This document shows, piece by piece, positions 17,883-26,187 of a stretch of 64,000 bases of DNA (its first letter is position 1; the number at the start of each line of letters is the position of its first letter). A program made the translations under genes and the position numbers. Location: assembly GCA_019187225.1 (NCBI GenBank), contig JABAQQ010000017.1, positions 151,669-215,668 on the forward strand. Reading direction: 5' to 3'. The DNA is from Saprospiraceae bacterium (GTDB lineage Bacteria > Bacteroidota > Bacteroidia > Chitinophagales > Saprospiraceae). Under the pieces are notes generated by a model. The model was not told the origin of the DNA, did not search any database, and saw only the letters and a program-made list of their open reading frames with translations.

Positions 17883-19208
17883 CAGTGAGCCGGCTGGCGC
17901 GAGCCCGGCTGGCGCGAGTCTCCGACTCGTGCCACTTATCCTGACGTCTCCGACGTGATTCTTTTTAGCCAGCATAAAAATTATTCGGGGATTTAAAAGG
18001 TTGCGTTGGAAACGCAAAGATAGTTGACACGAGTCGGAGACTCGCGCCAGCCGGGGACTCGCGCCAGCCGGGGCCGCAGCAGGTTTCTCCCTAAACTCGT
18101 TAATTTCTTTCAGTTTTTTATCGCATGATCTGACAATAAGGTTGTGAAGGTTCAAGACGATGAGTGTTGCAAAAAAGTCTTGGTAAATCGCTTCGGGTTT
18201 GTGCCCTGTGAAAATCTCCAGTTGCAGTTTGTTTTTGAATTTTTCAATTTGTGTTTCACAGCCCCAACGTTTGCCGTAGAGTTCTTTAAAGCAACTGTGC
18301 TGGTATTTTTTCTTATCCAACAAACTGCTCACCAGGATTTCAACCTCACCGCTTTCAAGTTCTATCCTGAGCAGGCGCACTTTCGCCCGGCTGTTTTTAT
18401 CTACTTCATACCCTTGTTTTTTCAACGATTGAAGGGCCACATCCGTAATGGGGAAATATTCAATTGCCTGTTTCTGGCCCGAGTTAAAAAAACGCTGCAC
18501 CGTACCATTAAAGGTTGTCATTGAACGCATCAAAAATGGAACTCCCGCCCTTATATGCTTGTATATCAGTTCAAAACTTATGAAATTGCGATCATAAATC
18601 AACAAGTCTTGTGCGCCAGACTCCTTTAAAAACAAAGTGGCAAAATGAGGCTCCCCGACTTTGTGCGGCCCAAGCCACGAAGCACAACAATAACCGTTCA
18701 ACAAGTCAACCTGAAAACCTGCGCGCCCCATCACCACAAGCCCGTGTTGGTTGCCAGTTCCACCAAACTCCGCCAATACTTCATCATCGTCAAACAGGTA
18801 AAGGGTTGTCCCGTCAACTCCTTTGAGGTAAAAGCCCTTCCATCTACGCAAATCCTGTCGTGACTCACCATATACCAAATCGATCAAGTGCTTTGCCCAT
18901 GCCCGAAAAAAATCACTCTTTACCCGATATCTCGCTTGAGAAAACGCGCTCTTTGTGCACGGCCACTCTGTTCGTTCCAAATAAAACTCATCCAGTTCAA
19001 GGCTCAAACTGCGTTTGCAGTTTGACAGCAAGAACAGGCACAACCGCTCAAATGTCAATATCCGCTTTCGAGTAAAATCAGCAGACCGGCTCAAATACTT
19101 TTGTCGGTTTGCTAAACCTTCTGCCAAAAAGGACTTCATTCCTGACAAAATCTCCAATACTTTTGTTCTCATCGCCGGGGGAGTTGGTGAGTTACTTGTT
19201 TTTAGCAA
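17862..19208 (-). CDS. IS4-type DDE transposase with aberrant C-terminus
   Basis: 448-aa frame. Residues ~1-370 are an IS4-family transposase: first Asp in YLKGVDGTTL, second Asp in LLIYDRNF, and the Y-(2)-R-(3)-E-(6)-K signature in YGKRWGCETQIEKFK. From about residue 376 the frame runs into the GC-rich hairpin repeats at 17885-18070, giving a low-complexity Ala/Pro/Arg tail that is not transposase sequence and overlaps the end of the Gfo/Idh gene. The original 3' end seems to have been replaced, so activity is doubtful. All three catalytic acidic residues are still encoded. Confidence 0.8.
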   Translation of the reverse strand: MLKTSNSPTPPAMRTKVLEILSGMKSFLAEGLANRQKYLSRSADFTRKRILTFERLCLFLLSNCKRSLSLELDEFYLERTEWPCTKSAFSQARYRVKSDFFRAWAKHLIDLVYGESRQDLRRWKGFYLKGVDGTTLYLFDDDEVLAEFGGTGNQHGLVVMGRAGFQVDLLNGYCCASWLGPHKVGEPHFATLFLKESGAQDLLIYDRNFISFELIYKHIRAGVPFLMRSMTTFNGTVQRFFNSGQKQAIEYFPITDVALQSLKKQGYEVDKNSRAKVRLLRIELESGEVEILVSSLLDKKKYQHSCFKELYGKRWGCETQIEKFKNKLQLEIFTGHKPEAIYQDFFATLIVLNLHNLIVRSCDKKLKEINEFREKPAAAPAGASPRLARVSDSCQLSLRFQRNLLNPRIIFMLAKKNHVGDVRISGTSRRLAPAGLAPAGSLLQQPPH

Positions 19209-19280
19209 CTCAAATTTACTCCCATTCTCCCGGCTTTTTCCCTTAAGTTAACGGCATTGGACGCGCGCCAGCCGGGCTAA
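17885..19280. mobile_element. Degenerate IS4-family element
   Basis: The transposase gene is enclosed by a 15-bp perfect inverted repeat, AGCCCGGCTGGCGCG at 17902-17916 and its complement at 19264-19278. The left end carries a second, shorter copy (GCCGGCTGGCGCGAG, 17890-17904) and a block of hairpins. No convincing target-site duplication was found. The boundary is set by the outermost GGCTGGCGC copies and is approximate. Confidence 0.6.
17911..18044. repeat. Cluster of four TCC/GGA triloop hairpins
   Basis: Four palindromes of the same plan follow each other: 17911-17933 (stem core CGAGTC, loop TCC), 17944-17956 (stem ACGTC, loop TCC), 18001-18017 (stem TTGCGTT, loop GGA) and 18030-18044 (stem CGAGTC, loop GGA). 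Stems differ in sequence but all pair perfectly apart from one G-T in the first, and the three-base loop is constant, in either orientation. This suggests a family of small structured repeats. They lie in the disrupted 3' end of the IS4 transposase. Confidence 0.8.
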
Positions 19281-19345
19281 CATCTGCGTTCATCTGCGTA
19301 AAAAATCTGCGCAATCTGCGGGAAAATATATTGATCTGCGGGAGG
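19280..19345. repeat. ATCTGCG short repeats
   Basis: The spacer between the IS element and the next gene is made of imperfect copies of ATCTGCG with AT-rich interruptions, at least five in ~65 bp, all in one orientation. No partner arm in the opposite orientation was seen within the spacer. Confidence 0.7.
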
Positions 19346-19372
19346 TGGCTCCTGATAAACGTCTGCGCGCAT

Positions 19373-20365
19373 TCAGGGCTTCACCGGCTCCAGATATATC
19401 TCCGTCTCATACACCGGCACTTCCGTCACCGCCTCGATGTCAATGCTCACGTTGATATTGTCCACCCAGTTGTCGCTTTTGAGCGCGAAAAAATAAGTGC
19501 CTGCGAGGGGAGAATAGCGGCGCTGCACATCCACGCTGACGCCGCTTTGCTGCATGAAAGCCGTGTATTCTTTATATTCCGAGAATTTTGTCCAGTTATC
19601 GTAATCCACGATGGCGTATTCCACATCTTCGCCGGAGGTGGAGACGGTCAGGTCGAGCGCGGCGCCGAGGGCGAAAGCGGCGAGCGCGGTTTCGGGCTGG
19701 AGGCCCATGATCTTTGCGGCGCCGCCCTGAAGTGCGGTTTTAAGTTTTTCAGCATCGCGGCGTCGCGCTTCCTGCGTGGCCTGGCCGACAGAGATGCGGT
19801 ATGCCCAGCGCACGGTATTGGGCGGCAGGGTGAACTGATACACATTGACAGGCTTTTTGGTGTAAAACTTGCTCGCCGCCACCGTCACCTGCCCGCCAAG
19901 GGAGACGACATCGGGTTTTTTCCCAACCTCGATGGCGCGTTTGCGCACGGCGTAGTTCGGGTTCCCCCAGATGTCCCACCCGACACGGGTGTTCAGGCGG
20001 GCCGTTTCGGCGTTCGCAGGCGTGCGGTGCAGGGTGAAGCGGCACACCTTCTTACTCAGGCCCTTTTCTTCAAAACGAAGCAGATAGACGCCGGTTTTTT
20101 CAATAAAAATAGTTTTATCCAAAGCCGTGTCCAGTTCGTATGCACGGAATACATAATGGTCGGGAAAGTAAATGAACTCTACCGTTTTAATGGATTTGCT
20201 TGTCAGTTCCTGCACCTTCAGTTGCACCTGGTCGCCTTCGGCGAAGGCATAGACGAACTCGCTTTTGCCGTCGAGTTGGAAGGTTTGGTCGGCAACGGGA
20301 ATGGGGGGATTTTGTGAAAAAAGGAAAAGTGGAGCAAAGACAAAGAAAAAGTTGAGGAGGTGCAT
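19373..20365 (-). CDS. Hypothetical secreted protein
   Basis: 330 aa from ATG 20365, chosen because it gives a signal peptide (MHLLNFFFVFAPLFLFSQ); the open frame extends 46 codons further but that part has no signal sequence. The body shows beta-rich segments (TIFIEKTGVYLLRFEEKG) and ends in a region like periplasmic beta-sandwich proteins (YSPLAGTYFFALKSDNWVD). No family recognised. Expected in the periplasm or outer membrane. Divergent from the truncated mfd gene. Confidence 0.7.
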   Translation of the reverse strand: MHLLNFFFVFAPLFLFSQNPPIPVADQTFQLDGKSEFVYAFAEGDQVQLKVQELTSKSIKTVEFIYFPDHYVFRAYELDTALDKTIFIEKTGVYLLRFEEKGLSKKVCRFTLHRTPANAETARLNTRVGWDIWGNPNYAVRKRAIEVGKKPDVVSLGGQVTVAASKFYTKKPVNVYQFTLPPNTVRWAYRISVGQATQEARRRDAEKLKTALQGGAAKIMGLQPETALAAFALGAALDLTVSTSGEDVEYAIVDYDNWTKFSEYKEYTAFMQQSGVSVDVQRRYSPLAGTYFFALKSDNWVDNINVSIDIEAVTEVPVYETEIYLEPVKP

Positions 20366-20561
20366 AACGTCTGTTTTAAACTTTAACGCATCGGTTGCTT
20401 CGTCAATTTTTATTCCATTGGAAAGTTCCGGCACTTTCTTCGCATCTTCAATATCAGGATATATTCCGGTGGCAATTTTTTTAGGAGTACGGCGAAATGA
20501 CATGAACTTCGCATTGTCGTGAGACAGATTTGTGTGAACTTTGCCTTTCTAACCATATACT

Positions 20562-22994
20562 ATGGCCCAGCCCACACCGTCCACTGCCCACCGTCTGCCA
20601 TCTACCATATATTTCCACTCCAAACCCCAACCCTCCTTCAACAAAAACTTCGACCTGCTCATCCGCCACCTGCACGAGATGAAAGCAGCGGGCTACGAGA
20701 CTTATATCTGTTCCGAAAATCCCAAGCAGTTCGACCGGCTGGCGGCGATCTTTAAAGAACTCAAGGCGGATGTCGCGTTTTTACCCGTCGAAATACCGAT
20801 CCACGAGGGCTTTATTGATGAAGACCTGAAGATCGAGGTGCTGACCGACCACCAGATCTTCCAGCGCTATCACCAGTATAAGATCCGGCAGGGTTACACC
20901 AAAGACCAGGCGCTGAATTACAGGCTGTTGCGCGAACTGGCGCCAGGCGACTACGTGACGCACATTGACCACGGCATCGGCAAATTCGCCGGCCTTCAAA
21001 AGATCGAGATCGGCGGCCAGGTGCAGGAAGCCGTGCGGCTCAATTACAAAAACAATGACATCCTCTACGTCAGTATCCATTCGCTGCACAAGATATCGAA
21101 GTACATCGGTCAGGAGGGCACGGCGCCGCAACTCAGCAAGATCGGTTCCGACGCCTGGAAACAACTCAAAGCACGCACCAAGCGCAAGATCAAGGACATC
21201 GCGGCGGAACTCATCAAACTCTACGCCGCCCGCCGCGCCGCCAAAGGCCACGCGTTCCCGCCCGACGGCTACCTGCAAACCGAATTGGAAGCCAGTTTTA
21301 TCTACGAAGACACGCCCGACCAGTACAAATCCACGCAGGACGTAAAGGCCGACATGGAAAAAGAATACCCCATGGACCGCCTCATCTGCGGCGACGTGGG
21401 TTTCGGCAAAACCGAGGTCGCTATCCGCGCCGCTTTCAAAGCCGTGACCGACGGCAAACAGGTGGCCGTGCTGGTGCCTACGACCATCCTCGCCTTGCAG
21501 CACTGGAAAACGTTCAACGAACGCCTCGCAGAATTCCCCGTCACGGTGGATTACCTCAACCGCTTCCGCAGCACTAAGGAGAAAAAAGACATTCTGGACA
21601 AACTGAAAAAAGGCCGGATCGACATCATCATCGGCACACATGCCCTGCTCGGCAAAGAAGTAGCATTCAAAGACTTAGGCCTGTTGGTAGTGGACGAGGA
21701 GCAAAAATTCGGCGTCGCTTCCAAGGAAAAACTCCGCGCCCTGAAAGTCAACGTGGACACGCTTACGCTGACCGCCACGCCCATCCCGCGCACCCTGCAA
21801 TTCTCGCTCATGGCCGCCCGCGACCTCTCGGTCATCCGCACGCCGCCGCCCAACCGCCAGCCCATTCACACGGAGATCCGCGTGTTCGATGAAGACCTGA
21901 TCCGCGAGACGATCCTCGCCGAGGTCAACCGCAGCGGCCAGGTGTTTTTCGTGCACAACCGCGTGAACGACCTGCCCAAGATCGTCGAAATGCTCCAGCG
22001 CCTCTGCCCCGAAACCGAAGTAGCCATGGCGCACGGTCAGATGGACGCCGAGCACCTCGAAAAAGTGCTGGTGGATTTTATTGACCGCAAATTCGATGTG
22101 CTGGCCTGTACCAACATCATCGAAACCGGCCTCGACATCCCCAACGCCAATACCATCATCATCAACCGCGCCGATATGTTCGGCCTGAGCGACCTGCACC
22201 AACTGCGGGGCCGCGTGGGTCGCAGCAACCAAAAAGCGTATTGCTACCTCTTCGCCCCTCCCATGAGCGTACTCACCCAGGAGGCGCGCAAACGCCTGCG
22301 CACCATCGAAGAATTCAGCGAACTCGGCTCGGGTTTCGCCGTCGCCATGCGCGACCTCGATATCCGGGGCGCAGGCAATTTGCTCGGTGGCGAGCAGTCG
22401 GGCTTCATCGCCGACATCGGTTTCGAGACCTACCAGAAAATCCTCGACGAAGCCATCCAGGAGTTGAAAGAGACCGATTTTAAGGATATTTTCAAAGAAG
22501 AGATCGCTCAAAAGGGCTCCTACGTCCGCGACGTGACCATCGAAACGGACGTGGAAATGCTCATCCCCGACGAGTACGTCTCCAACACGCAGGAACGCCT
22601 CAACCTTTACACCGAACTCAATACCATTGAAAATGAAGAGGGCATCGCCGCGTTCGCCAAACGACTCGAGGACCGTTTCGGCAAACTGCCCCACCAGGTC
22701 AATGCCCTCTTCGACGGTCTGCGCCTCCAATGGCTCTGCAAAAAACTCGGCTTCGAACGGCTTATCCTCAAGGGCGGCAAACTGCGCTGTTACTTTCTCG
22801 GCGACCCGCAATCTTCGTTTTTCGAGACCGATACTTTTAATAAGATCGTGCAGTTTGTGGGCACGCACGGCCGCATCATGGGTATTTCGCTGAAACAGAC
22901 GAACAAAGAACTGATCATGGTGCAGGATGAGGTAAGGAGCCTGAAGGCGGTGAAGGGGGTGTTGGAACAGGTGGTGGGGGCAACGACAAAATAA
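20562..22994 (+). CDS. mfd: Transcription-repair coupling factor Mfd lacking the N-terminal module
   Basis: 810 aa. Present are the RNA-polymerase-interaction (CarD-like) domain (PGDYVTHIDHGIGKFAGLQ, ~residues 128-146), the RecG-like translocase with Walker A GDVGFGKTE (~280), DEEQ box (VVDEEQKFG), TATPIPRTLQ, the helicase C domain with QLRGRVGRS, and the C-terminal TRCF domain. Mfd proteins are normally ~1100-1150 aa. Here the UvrB-like domains (UvrA binding, ~300 residues) are missing and homology starts abruptly at PQPSFNKNFDLL. The first ~17 residues are encoded by degenerate heptamers (20577-20611), and an in-frame stop lies just upstream of the ATG. Either a truncated gene that can displace polymerase but not recruit UvrA, or a rearrangement/assembly join at a repeat. 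Confidence 0.85.
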   Translation: MAQPTPSTAHRLPSTIYFHSKPQPSFNKNFDLLIRHLHEMKAAGYETYICSENPKQFDRLAAIFKELKADVAFLPVEIPIHEGFIDEDLKIEVLTDHQIFQRYHQYKIRQGYTKDQALNYRLLRELAPGDYVTHIDHGIGKFAGLQKIEIGGQVQEAVRLNYKNNDILYVSIHSLHKISKYIGQEGTAPQLSKIGSDAWKQLKARTKRKIKDIAAELIKLYAARRAAKGHAFPPDGYLQTELEASFIYEDTPDQYKSTQDVKADMEKEYPMDRLICGDVGFGKTEVAIRAAFKAVTDGKQVAVLVPTTILALQHWKTFNERLAEFPVTVDYLNRFRSTKEKKDILDKLKKGRIDIIIGTHALLGKEVAFKDLGLLVVDEEQKFGVASKEKLRALKVNVDTLTLTATPIPRTLQFSLMAARDLSVIRTPPPNRQPIHTEIRVFDEDLIRETILAEVNRSGQVFFVHNRVNDLPKIVEMLQRLCPETEVAMAHGQMDAEHLEKVLVDFIDRKFDVLACTNIIETGLDIPNANTIIINRADMFGLSDLHQLRGRVGRSNQKAYCYLFAPPMSVLTQEARKRLRTIEEFSELGSGFAVAMRDLDIRGAGNLLGGEQSGFIADIGFETYQKILDEAIQELKETDFKDIFKEEIAQKGSYVRDVTIETDVEMLIPDEYVSNTQERLNLYTELNTIENEEGIAAFAKRLEDRFGKLPHQVNALFDGLRLQWLCKKLGFERLILKGGKLRCYFLGDPQSSFFETDTFNKIVQFVGTHGRIMGISLKQTNKELIMVQDEVRSLKAVKGVLEQVVGATTK
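20577..20611. repeat. Degenerate CCGTCYA heptamers at the mfd 5' end
   Basis: Five consecutive heptamers (CCGTCCA, CTGCCCA, CCGTCTG, CCATCTA, CCATATA) lie within the first codons of the mfd frame. They belong to the same family as the arrays at 38373-38420, 45820-45958 and 62620-62843. They mark the exact point where the normal mfd sequence begins. Confidence 0.75.
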
Positions 22995-22995
22995 A

Positions 22996-23943
22996 TCATG
23001 AAAGCGTGACCACAATTTTTCCTCTGACATTTCCCCGTTCCAATCGCGCATGGGCCGATGGCATATTTTCAAAGGAAAATTGTTCCGCGATGTGCGTTTT
23101 CAATCTGCCCGACCCCAGCAGATGAGCAATGGAAGCCATGTCGTCGCCATTGGAATGCACCAGAATATGCGACAATTTCACACCTTTGGCCACCGCTTTT
23201 TGTTGGTCTGCTTCCGGTATAGCGGGCGAGGGGATGGTGATGATCGCTCCTCCTTTTCGCACTACCTCGATTGAATGAGTCAAGGTACTACCCTGGACGG
23301 CATCCAGTACAAAATCTATGTCCCCGGCGAGTTTTTCAAACTGCTGTGTGGCATAGTCGTAGCATTCATCGGCTCCCAACTTCCGGACAAAATCAGCATT
23401 GGCTTGCGAAGCAGTGCCGATCACAGTAGCGCCCAGGTGTTTTGCGATCTGAACGGCGAAATGCCCTACGCCGCCTGAGGCCCCATGGATGAGTACCCTG
23501 TCGCCTGGTTTCACGTTGCCAGCCCTGAGCACTTGCCAGGCAGTGAGCGCGGCCATAGAAGCGCCTGCAGCCTCCGGGTGTGAAATATTGCCGGGTTTCA
23601 GGGCCAAATGACTTTCAGGAGCGACCACATATTCGGCATAGACCCGTCCGTGGCCGATAAAATTGACCATCCCAAAAACCTCGTCTCCGGCTTTGAGGCG
23701 CTTTACGCCTTCTCCCGTTGCGGTCACCGTTCCGGAAATATCCCATCCCAAAACCACAGGACGTTCGGCCCCGAAAACCCAGGACAACACTCCCGCGTAA
23801 GCCCTCGCCTTTACATCAACAGGGTTGATACTGATGGCCTTCACCTGCACCAATACTTCGCCGGCTTTGACGACGGGCATCGGCAGTTCTGTCATTTTCA
23901 GGTTGTCTGTGCCGCCGGGCTCATTCAAAAGAAACACTTTCAT
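22996..23943 (-). CDS. NADP-dependent quinone oxidoreductase (MDR superfamily)
   Basis: 315 aa medium-chain dehydrogenase/reductase without the structural or catalytic zinc ligands. The GroES-like domain starts with MKVFLLNEPGG and includes SINPVDVKARAYAG; the nucleotide-binding fold has HGASGGVGHFAVQIAK. It likely reduces quinones or enones with NADPH in the cytoplasm. It is transcribed divergently from an HxlR-family regulator (24080-24460), a common pairing in which the regulator controls the reductase in response to electrophiles. Confidence 0.88.
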   Translation of the reverse strand: MKVFLLNEPGGTDNLKMTELPMPVVKAGEVLVQVKAISINPVDVKARAYAGVLSWVFGAERPVVLGWDISGTVTATGEGVKRLKAGDEVFGMVNFIGHGRVYAEYVVAPESHLALKPGNISHPEAAGASMAALTAWQVLRAGNVKPGDRVLIHGASGGVGHFAVQIAKHLGATVIGTASQANADFVRKLGADECYDYATQQFEKLAGDIDFVLDAVQGSTLTHSIEVVRKGGAIITIPSPAIPEADQQKAVAKGVKLSHILVHSNGDDMASIAHLLGSGRLKTHIAEQFSFENMPSAHARLERGNVRGKIVVTLS

Positions 23944-24005
23944 AGCTTAAACTTTTTTGATGATTGAATTTTTGGCAAAACTACTTTCATTAGTATCTTC
24001 GCAGC

Positions 24006-24035
24006 AAGTATGTACTTTTTTGTATCTTACATACC
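24006..24035. promoter_or_regulatory. Candidate HxlR operator in the divergent promoter region
   Basis: The 136-bp divergent spacer contains the near-palindrome AAGTATGTACTT at 24006-24017 and an inverted pair GTATGT (24008-24013) / ACATAC (24029-24034). HxlR regulators usually bind such dyads between themselves and the target gene. Position and symmetry support it; binding is inferred. Confidence 0.4.
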
Positions 24036-24079
24036 AAAAAGGTATTATTGCTGGTTATCAATTGAATAAAATTGCCAGA

Positions 24080-24460
24080 ATGACAAAAAAAAATTCAAAC
24101 GCTCCGACTTGTTCAGTTGATTATGCTTTCAGACGCATCGGCGGGAAATACAAAGGCAGGATATTATGGCACCTGCACCTGAGCGGTATTCTGCGCTATG
24201 GCGAGCTGCGAAGGACCCTGCCGGACATCACCCCCAAAATGCTCACGCAAACGCTGCGGGAGTTGGAGGAGGACAATCTGATTTGCCGGAAACTTTATCA
24301 CGAAGTTCCTCCGAGGGTCGAATACACGCTCTCGGAAATCGGGGCTGAGCTGATACCCTTCATCAATCACCTGCGCGAATGGGGAGAAAAACAAATCCAG
24401 AAAATAAAAAGCAACAAAATTTATGGTGACAAAAAACGGATTCACCCTGATGACCATTGA
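24080..24460 (+). CDS. HxlR family transcriptional regulator
   Basis: 126 aa from ATG 24080 (MTKKNSNAPTCSVDYAF). It has the winged-helix pattern of HxlR/DUF24 proteins: an N-terminal Cys (C11), GGKYKGRILWHL, LRYGELRRTLPDITPKMLTQTLRELEEDNL in consecutive short blocks, and VEYTLSEIG in the wing. The single Cys in the N-terminal segment could be a redox or electrophile sensor. Divergent from the quinone reductase gene, which it probably controls; its 3' end overlaps the start of the amidase gene. Confidence 0.9.
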   Translation: MTKKNSNAPTCSVDYAFRRIGGKYKGRILWHLHLSGILRYGELRRTLPDITPKMLTQTLRELEEDNLICRKLYHEVPPRVEYTLSEIGAELIPFINHLREWGEKQIQKIKSNKIYGDKKRIHPDDH

Positions 24461-25412
24461 CGAATTCGAGCAGTGGATCGCATCGCGGCAGGTAGCCCGC
24501 ACGGTGCTATTTTTACAGGAACACCACACCTTTGCGCCGGCTTATGCCAATTTCAGGAACAACAACCATTTTTCACTGCTGGTCGGCATGCGCAATTACC
24601 ACGTCAACTTCAACGGATGGGCCGACATCGGACAGCATTTCACCACCTTTCCCGATGGCATGATCGCCACAGGGCGCAGTCTCGAACTATCGCCTGCCTG
24701 TATCAAAGGCCGCAACGCCAACGCGCTTTGCATTGAAAATATCGGCAATTTTGACAAAGGGAAAGATGAAATGACAGCCGCCCAGCGAGAGACCATTGTG
24801 CGCTCTGCCGCCGCCATCGCCCGCCGGTTCAGCATCCCGCTCCATACCGACAGGATCGTGTACCATCACTGGTTTGATCTCAATACCGGCGCGCGCACCA
24901 ATGGCAACAGCGGCGTGGTGAAAACCTGCCCCGGTACCGGCTTTTTTGGCGGCAATAAGGTGCCGGATGCACAAAAAAACTTCCTCCCGCTGGTGATGCA
25001 GGCCGCGGGCGGCAACTTCGGACAGCAATTGGCCGGCGTGTTGAAATTCGGCTACGTCACGGCGCAAGCCCTGAATGTCCGAACCGGTCCGGGAACAAAA
25101 TTCAAAAAAGTGAACACCGCGACATTGGGCGCCGTTCTGCGGATTTATGGAATGCAAAATGGCTGGTATAAAATTTCAAAAAAACACGAAGAATGGGTAG
25201 CCGGCAATTACGTGAAAGATGTGATCCGGGCAACGGTGACGGATACGGATGAATTGAACGTCCGTTCAGGCCCCGGCGTCAACTTTACGATCGTCGGCAT
25301 TTACCTGCGGGGGGAAGAGTTGTTTATCCACGAGACGAGCGGCAACTGGGCAAAAATCGGCCCGGATGAAAGGTGGGTTTCGAAGAAGTTTTTGCAAACA
25401 TTTGCGCCCTGA
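24450..25412 (+). CDS. N-acetylmuramoyl-L-alanine amidase with SH3-like domains
   Basis: 320 aa from ATG 24450 (MTIDEFEQWIASRQVARTV); an ATG at 24423 would add nine residues. Residues ~20-185 are a peptidoglycan-recognition/amidase domain with zinc-site candidates EHHTFAP, DIGQHF, YHHWFD and KTCPGTGFFGG. Two bacterial SH3 domains follow (ALNVRTGPGTKFKKV and ELNVRSGPGVNFTIV), which bind cell wall. No classical signal peptide is visible, so the export route is unclear. Predicted to cleave the amide bond between MurNAc and stem peptide. Confidence 0.85.
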   Translation: MTIDEFEQWIASRQVARTVLFLQEHHTFAPAYANFRNNNHFSLLVGMRNYHVNFNGWADIGQHFTTFPDGMIATGRSLELSPACIKGRNANALCIENIGNFDKGKDEMTAAQRETIVRSAAAIARRFSIPLHTDRIVYHHWFDLNTGARTNGNSGVVKTCPGTGFFGGNKVPDAQKNFLPLVMQAAGGNFGQQLAGVLKFGYVTAQALNVRTGPGTKFKKVNTATLGAVLRIYGMQNGWYKISKKHEEWVAGNYVKDVIRATVTDTDELNVRSGPGVNFTIVGIYLRGEELFIHETSGNWAKIGPDERWVSKKFLQTFAP

Positions 25413-25420
25413 TTTGAACG

Positions 25421-26110
25421 ATGACACCGCTGATCCTTTTACACGGCGCGCTTGGCAGCGCCGCACAATTCGATTCATTGCGCGCCCATTTGCCGCCTGA
25501 ACGCGCAATCTATGCCCTGAATTTTCCCGGCCACGGCGGGTTGCCGGCTGGCGAACCATTTTCCATGGCGCTTTTTTCCGACGCCGTTTTGCACTTTTTT
25601 GAAAAAGAAAACATGGCACCAGCAGACATTTTCGGATACAGCATGGGCGGCTACGTGGCCTTGTATCTGGCCTGGAAGCACCCCAATCGGGTAAGACGGA
25701 TCTTTACGCTCGGCACCAAACTCCACTGGTCACCTGAAATAGCGGCGGGCATGAGCCAAATGTTCGACCCGGAAAAAATTGAGGTCAAGGTGCCGCAATT
25801 TGCCGAAATACTGGCTAAAACACATGCTCCATTGGATTGGAAGGAGGTCTGCCGCAACACTTCGGCATTTCTCCATGCGTTGGGCAATGGCCACGGACTT
25901 CCGGCGGAGGCGTTCAGCCAAATAACCTGCCCGGTCACGATTGGTCTCGGCGAACTCGACAACGTGGTAACGCCGGAAGAAAGCCGCGCCGCGGCAGAAG
26001 CCCTGCCGAACGGCCGTTTTGAAATTTTCACTGCCTGCAAACATCCCATCGAACAGGTGAATGTTGTATTTTTGGCGGAGCGATTGCAGGATTTTTTCGC
26101 TGAAGTGTAA
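25421..26110 (+). CDS. Alpha/beta hydrolase
   Basis: 229 aa. It has the oxyanion motif LLHGALGS, the nucleophile elbow GYSMGG (Ser), a candidate acid in GELDNVV and the catalytic His in CKHPIEQV near the C-terminus. Cytoplasmic. Substrate class (ester, thioester or lactone) cannot be told from sequence. It starts 8 bp after the amidase stop and may share its transcript. Confidence 0.88.
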   Translation: MTPLILLHGALGSAAQFDSLRAHLPPERAIYALNFPGHGGLPAGEPFSMALFSDAVLHFFEKENMAPADIFGYSMGGYVALYLAWKHPNRVRRIFTLGTKLHWSPEIAAGMSQMFDPEKIEVKVPQFAEILAKTHAPLDWKEVCRNTSAFLHALGNGHGLPAEAFSQITCPVTIGLGELDNVVTPEESRAAAEALPNGRFEIFTACKHPIEQVNVVFLAERLQDFFAEV

Positions 26111-26187
26111 CCCTGTTGGCCGCCGCGTTGTCTCGTGGAACAACAAAACATGAAAGCAGGCCGGTGGCCCGAGTCCGCCGCAACGAT

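Noticed and set aside
17885..19280. Hairpin cluster as rho-independent terminators of the Gfo/Idh gene
   Set aside because: The hairpins have three-base loops, no T-runs, and occur in series; they fit a repeat family better than terminators.
20366..20503. N-terminal extension of the secreted protein at 19373
   Set aside because: The internal ATG at 20365 gives a good signal peptide; the extension would bury it.
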